NCBI GenBank assembly: GCA_033807695.1
Contig: CM066306.1
Span: 1,426,001 to 1,490,000 of the forward strand
DNA from: Daedaleopsis sinensis
Lineage: Eukaryota > Basidiomycota > Agaricomycetes > Polyporales > Polyporaceae
Length of the DNA: 64,000 bases
Direction: 5' to 3'
In this document: piece by piece, positions 36,757-48,015 of the stretch
Layout of the letters: every line of letters begins with the position of its first letter
Position numbering within the stretch: the stretch's first letter is position 1
The notes under the pieces: model-generated
Seen by the model: only the letters and a program-made list of their open reading frames with translations
The model's database searches: none
Told to the model about the DNA's origin: nothing
Program-made: the position numbers and the translations under genes

Positions 36757-38588
36757 ATGGCAATCGCGAATGGTGTGCCGAAGGAACGAGAACTTACCAT
36801 TCATCAGCGCAATCTAGTGGATACTTGCTTCGAGGAAGGACAGTACGAGGCTGCAATATCGGTGCTAGATGAGATCCGTTCACGCAACTTCAAACCATTT
36901 CCGTGAGTACACTTTGCTATGGGGCAGTCTCTGCTGTGGTATCTGGGATATCTGGGGCTCGCTCGTCGCAATAGAGCTCTCAACTTGGAGTGGCGCAAGG
37001 GCCTTGTTTGCAAACGACGTGGTGTTGATTACCTCGTCACTGTTAGAGCTCACATCCGTCAATGTATTTTCATTGCTCTGTATCCACCGCCATCTCTTGA
37101 AGACCAGCTAGAGGAAGAGGCACTCAGGCTTGAACCCGGAAGCCCCAGCAAACTGCTCGCACGGCGACACAAATCCTCTCTTACACCCTCCCCTAAAGCC
37201 TTTACCGCGGCACAAGATCTACTCATGAAATACGCGCTCGTTAACACGCCGGAAGTCCTCTCATGCGCTCTTCCGAGCTTCCCGGAAGATCATAGGCTGC
37301 CGCATGACAACCGCGTAGACGAAGAAGATTCATACATCGCGAAGCAAGCGCTGCGGGTCCGAAATGCTCGGTGTTGTTGGGAGATCCTGAAGGAAGGATT
37401 CATCCCGCGTGGTGATAGTGACGTTAAATCCAGCCCGAGGAAGGCTAAAGCCACCCGACGGTCGACGCGGAGACGAAATGACGACGACGACATCGACGAC
37501 GCATGGGCGGACGAAGTCGCTGCCACCCCCGCGCCAGTCAGCGACCACGCCTGGAGCGTGCTGGACTGGATACTAACGTTGTTCGAAAGCAACGAGGCTG
37601 CTGTGGAGCAGACTGGGCAAGGTGAGCAGAATCCATCCCTGCTTCGTGGCGTTCTAGATCAGATGCCGACTGCGTCCAGTTCGTTACTCGCCTCTGCTTC
37701 TGAGTCAGATCCCGCCGTCTCGCCCAGACAGCGCGCCGCGCTGGGACGTGAAGATGGCGCTCGACGTCGCGTTTCACGCGCTCGAGCAAGAGGCCCAGGA
37801 GCAGCAGTCGCTCGGTGTCCGTCTGCTCACCCTAGTACGTGCCCGTCCCTGCACGTTCTCGCCCACCTGTCTGCGCTGACCGTCGCTCGCGCCCATCCTC
37901 TCCCACCCTGCAGCTCATCAATCTGACGTCAACGACCCTCATCGACTTTCCCATGTTCCTGAACACCGTCTCCAACAGCGTTTCATCGCTCACCATCGAC
38001 GCGCTCTCGTCGCTCTTGTCCTCTCTCCCAGCGACCCGGACGGTCGCGCAGTTCAAGATCGTGCTCAGCAGACACGCACTCGCCGGCCCACAGGCCTCTG
38101 CTGGAAAAACGCGGCCACAGCCGCAGGCCCGAGCGCGCGCGCAGCCCCGCCGGCGGGCGCGAGCCACAGACACCGTGGCCGACGATGTGGGCGCGAGCAT
38201 GGACGTGGACGGCGTCGCGCCGTCGGAGCATCCAGAGAACACCGCCGCGCCCGAGGAGCCCTCGATAGCGCGCACATTCCCGACCGTCACGTCATCGGAC
38301 GTCCTCGCCCTGTTGGCGCGCCCGAGCAAGACGGGGTCCACGTCTGTTGCGCGGACGCTGCTGTTCAAGAGCGAGCTCGTCAGCAGCTACGCGCTGCTCC
38401 AGATGCACACGGAGGAGAATGATAGGGACGCAGGGTGGCTGGGCATCTTACGGGACGGGACCCTGCAGCGCACGGTCGAGGAGATGTTCGAGTCTGCTGG
38501 GCGCGCCGCCGGGGCGACAGATGCGCAGGCCAGAGACGAGATCCGTGCGCAGAAGGCTGCATTGCTCGCGTGCATCTCGCTGTGGTAG
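36757..38588 (+). CDS. Helical protein of unknown function
   Basis: Four exons, 36757-36902, 37047-37621, 37680-37834 and 37914-38588, give 516 residues. The translation has long amphipathic helices (LVDTCFEEGQYEAAISVLDEI, LLTLLINLTS, IDALSSLLSSLPAT) and would fit a HEAT- or TPR-like solenoid. Two low-complexity inserts interrupt it: a basic-acidic patch (RRSTRRRNDDDDIDDAW) and an Ala/Pro/Arg-rich stretch after residue ~345 with acidic MDVDG. I do not recognise the family. The exon chain is supported because each junction uses GT-AG and continues the same protein-like pattern. Two MluI boxes upstream hint at S-phase expression, which would suit a DNA replication or repair role; this is inference only. 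Confidence 0.72.
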
Positions 38589-39368
38589 CAAGCTTGGCTC
38601 GCACAACGGTATATCGGTATATCACACATCGGGCGCGCTGGCCACTGTGCGGCTCGATCGAATGCCCGACCGCAGAATGGCTGCGTCCGCATCTGAGGTC
38701 GCGCCAATGCATGGTTCAGCTCGGGGCTGGAGATGGATAGTTGGTCCCGACGTTCGAAGCCCGTGATAGAATTGGAATCGCAGTGACATGTGTACTGATA
38801 GATTGCAGAATCCGTCATAACTATCGCCCGCTTGGCCCGATACTACTTGCTGCAGGCTGCTGTGACATTGGTCGCGGGGACTGCGCCCGCAGATGTGCGG
38901 GCCCGAGCAGGCTTCCGATTCTAGCTCACAATACTCGTGCTAGGTGCGTGTCCACCTCGCGACGGCTCACATCTAGAGAAACGGGGCGCATACACTGTGC
39001 AATGCATATGGTTCGCTTACTCGAGCTAGACAGCGATGATGGCTTCCATCTGTCAAATACGCTACATAAGTACTCAAACAACGTCATGTTCCTGAATATT
39101 TGAAGAGCTCAGCATACTCACTACGAGCATTGTCGTCCCAGAGGACAGGGTCATCTGCGACACCGCGGTCGTCGTGAGTAGCATTGTTTAGCAACGGATC
39201 GTGATAGTCATGATACCATAAGTGTACAAGCTAGAGGGCTCATGAAGGTTCGTGACAGAGTATCGATGAGAAGATGGTCAGCAGGACGAGGTGATGACGA
39301 GATGTGCGAGACAAATGCGAAGTGCTGAGAGTTAGCCCAAGTGGATAACAGCGTTAACATGACCATGT
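38589..39368. other. Intergenic between convergent genes
   Basis: 780 nt between the plus-strand helical-protein gene and the minus-strand CREG-like gene, which converge here. No gene is supported; it probably contains both 3' UTRs. Confidence 0.5.
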
Positions 39369-40354
39369 CTACTCTTGGATCAACAAGAGCCTTCCGCCGA
39401 TGGGGACATCTGCTCTGCGATCGGCACCCAAGGCGGTTTGGTACTTGTCCAGAGGAATATAGCCAATGAAATGCTCGTCGCCAAATCCGCCCACGTAATA
39501 AATGGACTGGAGATAACACGAGGATAGCGTCAGCACACCATCCGCACGAATGTGTAGGACACGACGAAATGACATACGTGGGGATCGAACCGTGCCCAAT
39601 ATACCTGCCAGAAGACGACATGCGGTCAGCGGCGCGACGTAGCAACGACGAACGAGGAGTCACGAATCGTCGGCGACTGACCGTATGCGGTTCCCTCGGG
39701 CCAGGTAGCCACCAGCGGGCGTCCGGATGCTGAGTGAGGTAGCACTCCTGAATTGCGTCTCGTTCCGGGGTGTGTTTGAGCTCGGGGAAGAGGGTGACGT
39801 TTCCTATCAGCGATACGCGGGGGCGATTGGCAGCTGGACGGTCGCTCCAGACGGAGACCGAGGCGGAATGGCCAGGGGACAGGAGCACGTTCTGGCTATG
39901 GCGCGAGATAGGCAGAAACAGGAGCGTGAGGGATCCGTTTGAATGGCAGCTGTAGATCGGTCTCAGGTCAATTGCTGTGCGCCCTGCCCTGTCATTTGAT
40001 TGCAAGAGACAAAACGTGCCTGGCGTAGTATTCTTGCAGCGAAAACGGTTCGCCTTCAGGTACGACGTGGGTGTCACGCAACGAGCATAGCGGCTGATAT
40101 TCGGAGCTACATACCTGCGAGCGTTGCATGGTCCGCTGGGTACACTGTAGCCATGGTCCCGATAGAGGCACCCTTGACGAGCTCACGGGCAAATGCAGCT
40201 GTTCGTGCCTCAGAGGTGCGGGCCTTGAATCACTACAATGTGCAGAACACAGACCTGCCTCCTCCATTGTCTCTCTTGAGCACACAGTCGTCGTCGCGGA
40301 CAAGGCGGCAAGCGCAGCGAGGAGGAGACGCGAGCCTGACCACATAGCAAACAT
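39369..40354 (-). CDS. CREG1: Secreted CREG-like protein (pyridoxamine 5'-phosphate oxidase fold)
   Basis: Six exons on the minus strand: 40354-40259, 40208-40115, 40053-40020, 39949-39682, 39604-39578, 39506-39369; 218 residues. A signal peptide (LLLAALAALSATTT) starts the protein. The fold is shown by ELVKGASIGTMATVYP, HSNGSLTLLFLPISRHSQN, LLSPGHSASVSV, RVSLIGNVTLF, CYLTQHPDARWW, YWARFDPHSIYYVGGFGDEH and FIGYIPLDKY. CREG proteins have the flavin-reductase-like split barrel but usually lack cofactor binding; in animals they are secreted or lysosomal glycoproteins. The fungal role is unknown. Two introns appear to be GC-AG (donors GAG|GCAGGT at 40258 and CAG|GCACGT at 40019), because GT donors nearby break the frame. 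Exons of 34 and 27 nt are present. An upstream neighbour on the same strand, DNA ligase, ends 230 nt away. Confidence 0.86.
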
Positions 40355-40583
40355 AGCAAGCAGGTGGTGGTATGAGAGAGAGAAGCAGCGAAGGAGATGC
40401 ACCTATCTGATTAGATAAGGGGATAATCCACGCTTCGGCTATCAGCCATCAGGGTGTGTTCCAGAAATGGAAGGTATGAACGCTCGGGTGGTTCCGCTGC
40501 GGTTTTCCGGGCCACCCGCGTGCACTCGACCCAGCCTGAGGCTCTGCGCTCGCGGCAACGTGGACGACGCCACAATCTGACGA

Positions 40584-43500
40584 CTAATACAGCTCTCCCT
40601 CTGAAACTCCCGCGTCAACTTCCTCCTCCTCCTCGCCCTCGAGAGCAACGTCGACGAGCTCGCCCTCGTCGGCGCCCGCCTGGTCCTTCCCTGCCGCCTG
40701 CTGCGTGCGGTACATGTTCGCGAGGAACTCTGGCGTGCTCGCGTTCTCGACGCCCTTGTCTTCGCGGATGGACATGAAACGCGGGAACCGCAGGCTCAGC
40801 CCTCTCGCCTGAGAGACCAGCCCGAGCGCGGCGACGGAGACGGGGCTGACCGTGATGCTGTTGCGTGCAAGTAGGCGGATGAGTGGAGGGTTCGGTCAAG
40901 CCATGCAGGGGTTCACGTACTCGGCACCCCGTATCTCCCACACCTCCTGCGGTTTAAAATACACTTCCGGCTTAAGTCCTACAGCGTGCGTCGAGGAGAG
41001 AGGCGGAGTCAGACCTGCACGGCGACAAGGTGGAACCGAGCGTCCTACCTCCCGTATCGCACTCGGGCTGCCACATAGGCTGCGGAGAACATGTGTCTGA
41101 GTTTTCGGGGTATCGCTCGCGCAGGCTCTGCGGGTGTCCGACGCTCTGTGGTCAGCGCTGGGGGACCGCAACGTCTGCCCGCACCTTGTAGAACACGTCG
41201 GAGAAACCTGGACATAGCCATTCAATCGCCCGTCTTCCGACGCTAGTCCATACGGGTCCAGCCGGCGTGCGACATACCTGACATGCACTTGCACACCGCG
41301 ACGAGCTTCGCCGCGTCCGGATCCCATACGGCGAGCAGGACGGGGCTCCACCACTGGGCCTTTCGTCCGTTGCCATGCCACGCGCCGACGGGGACGAGAT
41401 CGAGGCTGTCACCGAGGCCAACAACATAGTCCTTTTTGAGCTTCAGCCATGCGGACGTCCGTTTATCTGTATAACGCGTCAAACGTGCGCCCGTCCTCAT
41501 GGGCTTCGGACTGTGCGACCGAGGGCCGCGGAGTCGGACGCAGCCGCGAGGGAGTGATCGGGGGAGCACGCACCTGGCTCGTACGTGGCAGGCAGGGCTT
41601 TACGCCGTGGTTTGTCTTTCTTCTGGTCGGGCTCCTCCAGGACCTCACCGCTATCGAGAAGCTTCGAGGGCGTGCGGTTGGATGGACGGGGTGTGCGGCC
41701 ATCAGCGGCGAGAACCCGCGGTAGCACGAGACCTGTCATGTTCACGAACCTTCACCATGAGCCCTTCGCTAGAACTGTTGACGGCGGTCTGCCAGAACTC
41801 CTCGACCGCCTCGCGACCCTCCTCGCTTTCGACACTCTTGACGTGGTCGAAGCGCGCCGCCCCCGGCCGAGGGGGCGTGAACGGAGGAAAGCGGGTTCGG
41901 AGCAGGGCACGGCGCTCGCGAAAGGGGGTTTCGAGCAGAATCTGTTGTCGCCCACATAGCCCGGATGAGAAGGTGTTGACCACGCCGTGGGAGACGCCAG
42001 GAAGACCCACCTGACCGTCGAGGAACATAATATCGAAAGCAAACACGCACACGGAGACCTTTACCTCTTCCAGCTTGACGTCCTTCCGGGCGCGGTTCGA
42101 TAGCTCCTGAAATGTCTTCAGCGCCCCCGTAGCGGGGTCAATCGCCACGACTTCTGCGTCCATGATGAACGACGCGGTCTGCGGCGAAGAGTCGAATATG
42201 TCCTGCACAAGTGAGACGACATCGGGGTACTGCAAATAGAATGCCCGAGTCAGCAACCGCGTCAGCGGAGCCCCTCGAATTTGTAGTGCTTTCCTTGTCG
42301 GTCATGTCCTCGAGATGCCTGGAAAATATTCTGACGGATGGTTGCCGTTGCTCAACCCTAGATGCGTGGATCTGCGCGCGCTGACCGTCATATTTGAACT
42401 CAGCGGTGAACGGCAGGAGACCGAGTCTATCGTAGATCTCGTCGAGCGACCGCGTCGGCGATCCCAAAGTCGGAAGTAGGGGCACCCCTACAAGGTTTTC
42501 GCTCAAAGGTGAAACACGAAGAACGCGTCCGAGAAGCGACGCGGGACCCACCGACAGTCAACGGGAGCTGTTTAGCCAGCCCGTCAAGGCCGACGTTGAG
42601 CAGCGCCTCCACGATGTGATCGTAGTTAGGATGTTGGACGTAGACCCGCTTCAACAGTCCTTCCGCACGAAGGTAAACCTCGTTGAGCGCCTCCCGGGCT
42701 TCGTCGGCAACCTTCTTCTTCCGGTTCAGAGGCTTGACGGCCGCAAGAGTCTCTGCACCAACACGGAAGGGAGAATCGTCTGCGATTGGTGCCGACAGCG
42801 TCGCCGGAGGGGAGAGAACCATCGCCCTGGCCAGCGCCGTGAGGGAAGTCCTGACAGCACCGACCCGGAGGTTCTGTCCCAGGGTGCGCACGAGGAAGCG
42901 CGTCTCCTCGCCCCGCGCAGCGACGAGGAGCTTCTCGACGACGGCCTGTTTTGTCTTAGCGGCACCTGCGCCTTTGGCATGTGCAATTTTCAGCAAAGAA
43001 TCATACACGCCGGTGATGAGCAGGGGAGGATGGGGTACGAGTGTCCTAACGTTCGATTTAGCCTCAAACGCGACATCCCCTACGGACAGACAGCGCAGAG
43101 CCCGGTCTCTGTCAGCGGCCAGCACCCGGAGATCGCCAGGTGCTCACCTGGGTCGCCGGTCTGGTTGTAGAGACGCTTGAGGGCAGCAGAGCTCAGGCCG
43201 GAGACGTGCTGGATCGCCTTGGAGATGATGGACGGCCCGAGGCCCAGCTCGACGGGCGAGTACGGCGGCGAGAGAGAGTTGGACACCAGGTACAGAGCCG
43301 GCAGCAAGGACGGCGGGTGCTGTCGGCAGATAGTGCGCAAGGCGTTTGTCAGCGTGTTCAGCTTGGCGATGCGCGACCGCGTCGCAGAGAGCGTCGCGAG
43401 TGCGTGGGCCAGGAACGAGTAGGGGACAGGTGTGTCGGGAGGCCATGTTGTGCCTGGATCGTACGTTGCGGGGTCCGCATCCAGGGGTCTGTAGCTCGGG

Positions 43501-44045
43501 ATGTCGAGGAGGGTCGCATTGCCAATTGTGGCACCTTGGATGCGAGCCGACGGGCGAGGCGGATCGCTATTTGGGGTGCGGGCGACAGTCGGCGTTGAGG
43601 TGGACGGCGTCGGCGTTGTCTGTCGAGAAGGACGATTGTGTTGCTCAGCAGCACCGCCGTCGGCGAGCGCGTCGACGTCTATCACCTCGGGCAGAGCGCT
43701 GCTCTCGTCGGGGACAGGCGCCGACGTCAGATGGGCACTGGATCCGCGAGACTCGAGTTTCCGGAGCGCCTCCAGGTCGAGTCCATCCGCAGCTGCGAGA
43801 GCCCAGGCGAGCTCCTCGTCCGTCATGGGGCGCTCTGCCTGTTTCCCCTTGCCCTGTGCGCCGGATGAGGAGGGATTGGCTTGGGATCCAGACGGCGGGG
43901 CAGAACGGACCGCATCAGGAGTCGAACCTGGTGCGCGAAAGAAGGAGTCGAGCCTAGACTGGCCTGCGCCCGAGGAAGGTTTAGCTTTCTTGTTAACGTT
44001 CTGACGAGTCGGGGATGTTGAGGAAGCTAGGGACCGTTTAGGCAT
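40584..44045 (-). CDS. CDC9: DNA ligase I, ATP-dependent
   Basis: Eleven exons on the minus strand: 44045-43148, 43079-42552, 42487-42294, 42229-42011, 41941-41750, 41661-41574, 41466-41278, 41207-41185, 41127-41049, 40978-40921, 40857-40584; 913 residues. The enzyme seals nicks in replication (Okazaki fragments) and repair in the nucleus. Near the N-terminus QSRLDSFF (residues 29-36) is a PCNA-binding PIP box next to basic nuclear-targeting residues. After a disordered region comes the DNA-binding domain, then the adenylation motif EFKYDGQR with Lys507, SFIMDAEVVAID, FAFDIMFLDGQ, SEGLMVK, WLKLKKDY, and the OB-fold end with VWEIRGADITVSP and GLSLRFPRF. Exon 8 has 23 nt. The intron between 42294 and 42229 begins GAAAGC, not GT, and no other donor keeps the frame: an apparent GA-AG intron or a defect at the donor. 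Otherwise full length. Confidence 0.92.
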
Positions 44046-46140
44046 GTTGCGAGAGTTCAGAGTGCGGAGTACGCCGGGCGAGACACGCAAAAAACATAGA
44101 GCTTGGGAGGAGGCCAGTGAGAAGGGCCCGCCGTATCGCCAGGCTATGCCGGATAATGGATCAGGACCGTCTGCTAGCGTTCTAGCGTTTGCTGCGAATG
44201 TGGTCTGGGAGAAGAGGGCGGTTCTCCGATTCCGAACCACGCGCTCCGCACCCGTGGGCGCTCTTGCCCGATGCGGCCGGTTCTGTACGAGGCGCTGATG
44301 CCGCAAACGAGACTGTCCAAATCTGCCCGTGTCTCCTTGCCGCCTGCCTCCACCTCCACACACACACCCGCCTCGCGAGTATGCTCTCCCCAGCCAAGCC
44401 TCCGCCTGCCGACCCCATCTTTCTGCGAACAGACCGTCTCGTCATGCCCGGTCACGGTCATGCGCCTATCTCTCCCATTGCCTGGAACTGACCCCTAATT
44501 AAAATCACAGGGGACCGTTAATCGCGCTCGCGCAATCGGTGATAATGATAGAATATGCAAGGGTCCTATAGTGATCGACTGGAAGAACACTTTCGCCTCG
44601 AAACAGAAAAATTATTATTCTCCCCGCGATCGCCCATCCGGAATGCCGCTGCTCCTCAGTCCGCCTTGGTCCCGCCATCCCCTTTTGAGCGAGAACCATT
44701 ACTGCCCGCAATAATGAACCCTCCCTCCGTGACCGTCTACGCATCATGCCAATTAATAAGCGGTGCCCTCCTGCCGCTACGGCTGATTGTCACTTCACAG
44801 TTCAGGCGGTCCCCCGCTGGCACTGGCAGGCTGCTACTGCATGCTTGGAAAATCCCCATCGACGGAGGGATGCAGTAATGGTGACCCCAGCACCCTCTGA
44901 GACCGCGTGATAGACAATGACATCGTCCTGCTCCCAGCTCGCCCCCGCGCAGCCGATCCTCGAGCAGCCAAGCGTTCCCAGACTGCACGGCCGACGCGCT
45001 GTCAGCTCTGAAACGGATGCCGCCCTCATCAGCTGTGGACGTCGGTGAGTGCTGAATATGTCACGACCGTTCGCGTGCGCGAGCCTGGGCGTCATCGCCG
45101 ACGCCACGGCTGGCATGGTGGCGGCAGCGACACAACGATCAGGCCTTGTGCCGTAAGCTGGACGCCCGCCCTGCGCTCAGATGCGGGCAGGACGAGGCAG
45201 GACGGGCAGCATCCCAATCACCACTCTGACTGCCTGAGCAGCGCACAGCGGGGTCCGACGACGGCGCGCGGGGGTGCTATCAGCCATCCGGGCGGGCGTC
45301 CGAGGGCAGTATCCGTGCAGAAGCAGTGATCTCGGCCTCTGTCGGAATGCACCTCTGGTACGAAACCTTGTTGCAGCGGAAGCGCCAATCGCGCGAACCG
45401 AATCTCAGGTGGTTTGCGAGCATCTGGGCGAGTCGCATCAGGCCATGAGCCCCGGGTTCACGCGCACGATCAAAAGGGGGGCAGGAGCTGTCAGGAGACG
45501 GCTGCGGAATCGAGCGCTGCCAATCTCGAACCTCACGCCCAGCTATCGTGATCAGAACGGGGTTCGCGACGAGAAGACGGAGGTGAGTAGACACGATGTG
45601 CGGGCAGCCATCACGCACCTCGCGCGAATTTGAGTGGGTGTGTGGCCGGCCCGCAGCACACGTTCTCGCTCTGGCCGGACGGGGAGGAGGGGTCAGAGCG
45701 ATCGCGCGTTCCTGGAGGAGATATGGATGATCGGGCGCGCCGGGCACCGGTATTGGCTAGATTGAGGGTGGGTAATTGCGCGGCGAGTTATACGGGATAT
45801 TTCTGCGTCTCGCTCGGATGTAAGGCTCTGTGCAATTACCCGGAATCCAGTCTAGAGCTAAACTGCTTATAGTGGGCCCCGTTCCCGCATCATTCAGCGT
45901 ATGACAGATCACTGTTTTTGCACTTTACTCGTTTTGCGTCGGAATATTTTCAGAGATGTTGTCGAGCCGCTGGCCGAACGTTTACATGTACACCCCAACC
46001 CCGAACGAGTCGCCTTTGTGGCAGTGAGATCGTGCCTGAGTTTGTTTGGGCTGCCCAGCGGACGGCGCCTGCTCGCGAGTACATATGAATGGCGATCACG
46101 CTCCCTATTTCTTGCAAACCTCGCTGCTCTGGTCCCTCCA
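44046..46140. promoter_or_regulatory. 2.1-kb divergent promoter region between DNA ligase and a C2H2 gene
   Basis: The two genes are transcribed away from each other. No coding frame in the interval has motif or splice support. No perfect ACGCGT box was seen near the ligase start, only ACGCGC around 44248. Confidence 0.45.
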
Positions 46141-47003
46141 ATGTCGGACCGACGTGCTCAGCCGTACCCTCCAGGCGCGAACGTCGCGCTCGCCCCGCAG
46201 TGGTCCACCAGCACCGCCCAATACCCCTCGGGCTACTCCTCCCAAGACCACTACTCGTCCGCGTACCAGAACCACCACCCCTCGCTGCGCGCGACAAGCC
46301 ACCCTCCGCAGCCCATGCCCGCCTACGACACCATGTCCGCACAGGCCCAGGCGATCGCCGCGCAGTACCAGCTCAGCGGCGACGGCCAGATGCACTACTC
46401 CCACATCCCGACCTCCGACCGGCGCTCGTCCATCTCCATGTCGCAGTACGGCGCGTACGCCGTGGATAGCCACCACGGCAGCCCGAGCGCGGTCGCCCCC
46501 CGCTCGCACTCGCACGCGCACTCGCACTCGCACTCGTACTCGCACTCGTCCTCGCACGCGCTCGCGCACTCCCCGCACTCCCCGCACTCGCCCACCCACA
46601 CGTACTCGCAGGCGCAGATGGGCCACCCGTACGGCGCGCCACTGTCGTCATCCCCGCAGGCGTCTTCGGCGCTGTCCAACATGGCAACCGCACAGTACGC
46701 GTCGCAGGCGGCGTACGCCCAGCAGGTCAACCCGTCGCAGTACCCGGCCTCGCCCCCGCGTCCGTTCGCGTGCGACCTCTGTGCGCTCTCCTTCAACCGG
46801 CAGCACGACCTCAAGCGCCACCGGGACACGCACACGGGCGAGAAGCCGTTTTTCTGCAACGGGGGGTGTGGGAAGACGTTTACGAGGAAGGACGCACTGA
46901 AGAGACACCAGGTACGGGCTTCGCAAGCTCTCTTCTCCCGGAGCCCCGCTGACGGCCGGCCCAGCTCGTGAAGCGGTGCGGCATCGACGAGAGCAGCTCG
47001 TGA
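46141..47003 (+). CDS. C2H2 zinc-finger transcription factor with His/Ser-rich tract
   Basis: Two exons, 46141-46911 and 46965-47003, give 269 residues. The second exon is 39 nt and completes the last finger. Finger 1 is CDLCALSFNRQHDLKRHRDTH; the linker THTGEKP-F leads to finger 2, CNGGCGKTFTRKDALKRH, whose final ligand is a Cys after LVKR, making it C2HC. This pair is common in basidiomycete regulators related to the stress-type C2H2 factors. The N-terminal 200 residues are disordered and rich in Gln, Ser, Tyr, Pro and Ala; about residues 120-150 alternate His and Ser (SHSHAHSHSHSYSHSSSH), encoded by repeated CACTCG units. His-rich tracts can direct proteins to nuclear speckles or sites of transcription; whether this does is unknown. 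Confidence 0.86.
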
Positions 47004-47324
47004 GCATCCATGACCAGCCCATGACCGTATCGCATTCTATTTCTTGTACGTCCTCCGTCCTCGTCTCTGGCAGTGGCGTCGGAGACTGACCGCTCGTCCG
47101 CAGAAACTACACCCACTAATTTCGGCACCAAGACTTAGCCTACATCTCTGCGTCTTGACTTATGTTATGCGCCACTTCCGTCTCAGGTGTATTGGTATAC
47201 GCAATGTAAAAGTATCGCTGTCACGGACTGTACTGCGCGGCCAGGTAGACGTTAGCCTGTTCTGTAGTTTGCGTAGATTCGCAACAAGTGTATCTTACTA
47301 CCATCTCGCGCCGTTCCAACCTAT
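47004..47324. other. Intergenic between convergent genes
   Basis: 320 nt separating the convergent C2H2 and NAA50 genes. Only 3' UTR sequence is expected; nothing else is visible. Confidence 0.5.
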
Positions 47325-48015
47325 CTATCGCCCGCCCTCGTCGTCCGCCTTCGCTGCGGGCCCGACGACCTTCTCCAGGATCCACGCGTCGTGCGGGGTG
47401 ATCTTCTTGTAGTAGTTCTCGTACAGCCCGACCTCGGCGAACCCGTGGCGCTCGTAGAAGCGTTTCGCGTCGGTGTTGGAGATTTGGACGTGGAGGTAGA
47501 TGGCGGCGATTTTTGGCTTCGCGTGCGCGGCCGCGGTGTCGATGAGATGCTGGAGACTCTGAGATCCAATCCCGCGCGAGCGGTAGGGCTGCGAGATGGG
47601 CATCGGCATAGGCGAGATTCGCGATGCTAGGAACGGCTAGCGACTTACCGCGAGCACGGCGAGGGTCATGAGGTAGAGCTTGGCGACCCCGTCCTTCGCC
47701 TCCAGCCTGCAGCACATCGTCCCGATGGGAATGTCATTGTAGTATACTGGGTAGGGGCGTTGAGGGCGGGAAAGCACCCAGAGGAACGATCACACGCACT
47801 CAGCTGACAGAAGTCCTCGACCTCGGGCTGGACGATGTCCGAGTAGAACTTGTCGCTGTATTTGATTGGGAAGAGGACGGAGTTGAGCTTGCGGACGGTG
47901 CCTGCGCGGGGCTGTGAGCGTGCGGGAGTTCGAAGGGGCCGATGGACGCACCGAGGTTGTTGGGGGTGACGGAGGCGAACGAGACCCGCGTCGACGGGGA
48001 CGGACGAGAGGACAT
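47325..48015 (-). CDS. NAA50: N-alpha-acetyltransferase 50 (Naa50/San type)
   Basis: Four exons on the minus strand, 48015-47952, 47901-47800, 47746-47649 and 47588-47325, give 175 residues. Naa50 transfers acetyl groups from acetyl-CoA to protein N-termini starting with Met, partly with the NatA complex on ribosomes, and is needed for sister chromatid cohesion in animals. The GNAT fold is clear: LRKLNSVLFPIKYSDKFY and DIVQPEVEDFCQLIYYNDIP at the substrate side, KLYLMTLAVLAPYRSRGIG with the acetyl-CoA loop RSRGIG, YLHVQISNTDAKRFYERHGF and ENYYKKI. Spacing and length match the family (about 170 residues). The start codon was chosen because the following RVSFASVTPNNLGTL matches the usual N-terminus. 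Confidence 0.92.

Noticed and set aside
40896..41062. Read-through of the ligase intron near 41048-40979
   Set aside because: The apparent continuous frame came from a dropped base in my first reading; the correct frame gives CDTGGLKPEVYF across a normal GT-AG intron.
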